From assembly GCA_944387205.1 (NCBI GenBank), contig CALXDZ010000009.1, forward strand, positions 1 through 40,615: a DNA stretch of 40,615 nucleotides. The letters are read 5' to 3'. This document shows positions 40,066 through 40,615 of this stretch, piece by piece. Every line of letters starts with the position of its first letter. Position 1 is the first letter of the stretch. The notes under the pieces were generated by a model, which saw nothing but the letters and a program-made list of their open reading frames with translations, searched no databases and was not told the DNA's origin. The stretch comes from an uncultured Oscillospiraceae bacterium (GTDB taxonomy: Bacteria; Bacillota; Clostridia; Oscillospirales; Oscillospiraceae). The translations under genes and the position numbers were made by a program.

Positions 40066-40615
40066 TTACGATTCACACATGGGGAACTTTACATACTCCC
40101 CCTGGCTTCGCAGCCACATCTCGATCCCTTTCCCGAACACCTCGGCCTCCACGGTCCAGCTGGTCTCGTCCTGGGCCGTGATTCTGGCGGTAGGCAGACG
40201 ATCCAGCACGGCCTCGATGGAGGGGCCGGTGTATCGGAACCTAATCCGCTCCAGTTTTCCGCCGTACATGAATTGCACCCGCTTGCGGAATTCACCCTCC
40301 TGGAAACGGTCTTTATAAGGAACGCTGAAATGCTCGTCCAGAACCTTGAAGGACTTGATCCGATCAATTCGATAGATGGTGGGGAACAGGTCGTCCGGGT
40401 TTTCAAAAGTGGTTTTGTCCTCCAGGAATGCTGTCAGATAGAAGTAGTACTCCGAAAACATGATCCCTGCCGGCAGCACACGTCGGCACACCAATTTGGG
40501 CTCCTTCATGCGCTCATACTCAATCTCCAGTACCCGGTGCTCCTGTACCGCCTGGCCGATCTCCCACAGGCCGGGGAGAATATGCTGTCCATGGTGAGGT
40601 TCCACATAGTGATGC
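40066..40615 (-). CDS. WYL-domain transcriptional regulator, C-terminal part (5' end outside window)
   Basis: The frame is open to the window edge; 182 residues are visible. VLEIEYERMKEPKLVCRRVLPAGI, then YYFYLTAFLEDK, is the WYL ligand-binding strand region, and LERIRFRYTGPSIEAVLDRLP to EMWLRSQGEYVKFP is the WCX extension. The N-terminal HTH lies outside. Such regulators often control mobile or defence loci (BrxR and CapW are WYL proteins), and many are autoregulators bound by nucleotides. Its stop is 19 nt before the 563-aa gene, so it may be cotranscribed with the island. Its base composition, however, is like the GC-rich core genes, so it could be a resident gene beside the insertion. Confidence 0.88.
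   Translation of the reverse strand, partial: HHYVEPHHGQHILPGLWEIGQAVQEHRVLEIEYERMKEPKLVCRRVLPAGIMFSEYYFYLTAFLEDKTTFENPDDLFPTIYRIDRIKSFKVLDEHFSVPYKDRFQEGEFRKRVQFMYGGKLERIRFRYTGPSIEAVLDRLPTARITAQDETSWTVEAEVFGKGIEMWLRSQGEYVKFPMCES

Overview
The window comes from a high-GC anaerobic Firmicute, most likely a gut Oscillospiraceae relative (Flavonifractor/Lawsonibacter/Intestinimonas-like). This is an inference from gene families and base composition, not from a database match. Pointers are sigma-A type promoters (TTGACT-17-TATAAT), strong GGAGG ribosome sites, a [FeFe] hydrogenase, a spore-cortex type GH18 protein, a heterodimeric ABC exporter under MarR control, and DUF2975/HTH modules. No rRNA, tRNA or CRISPR array is visible.

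Layout. 1-3890: tail of an HD-GYP protein, an LtaS-like sulfatase with a small membrane partner, and an HTH membrane protein. 3918-6024: two G3E (CobW/COG0523) GTPases, one carrying a large His-rich metal-binding loop and one apparently fused to a DUF1980-like domain. 6390-7799: an AGCS amino-acid/cation symporter. 7937-11517: a two-gene unit of [FeFe] hydrogenase plus a NuoF-tail/GltD-like flavoprotein. 11806-13476: a polysaccharide deacetylase lipoprotein and cytidine deaminase. 13628-17725: MarR and two ABC half-transporters, overlapping by 7-8 nt, behind a 37-bp palindromic operator. 17900-18036: a promoter-terminator pair that delimits a possible ~100-nt small RNA. 18160-22116: a run of membrane-protein genes (two DUF2975 paralogues, HTH regulator, small membrane proteins, DUF4173 protein, lipoprotein). 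22189-24640: LysM-GH18 protein and a divergent LysR regulator.

24705-34079 is a ten-gene Mrp-type Na+/H+ antiporter operon. MrpA is split into separate pieces and there are four complete NuoL/M/N-like subunits, each with the TM5 Glu and TM7 Lys. It starts from a near-consensus promoter and has a ~220-nt leader that can fold into several hairpins closed by a 10-bp long-range stem.

34080-35195 is a scar: a strong hairpin, a frameshifted remnant of a serine recombinase, and a frameshifted SpoIIM-like membrane gene. Beyond it, 35196-40046 is a visibly AT-richer island of four same-strand genes, read from the right: a 563-aa membrane protein with an HNH-like motif; a 123-aa single-pass protein; a 523-aa tail-anchored coiled-coil protein with three LKH-x-x-D-x-D repeats; and a CbxX/SpoVK-type AAA+ ATPase. 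A WYL-domain regulator (5' end outside the window) sits 19 nt upstream. The two membrane proteins end in related C-terminal tails. I do not recognise this set as a named system; it is the best candidate here for something undescribed.
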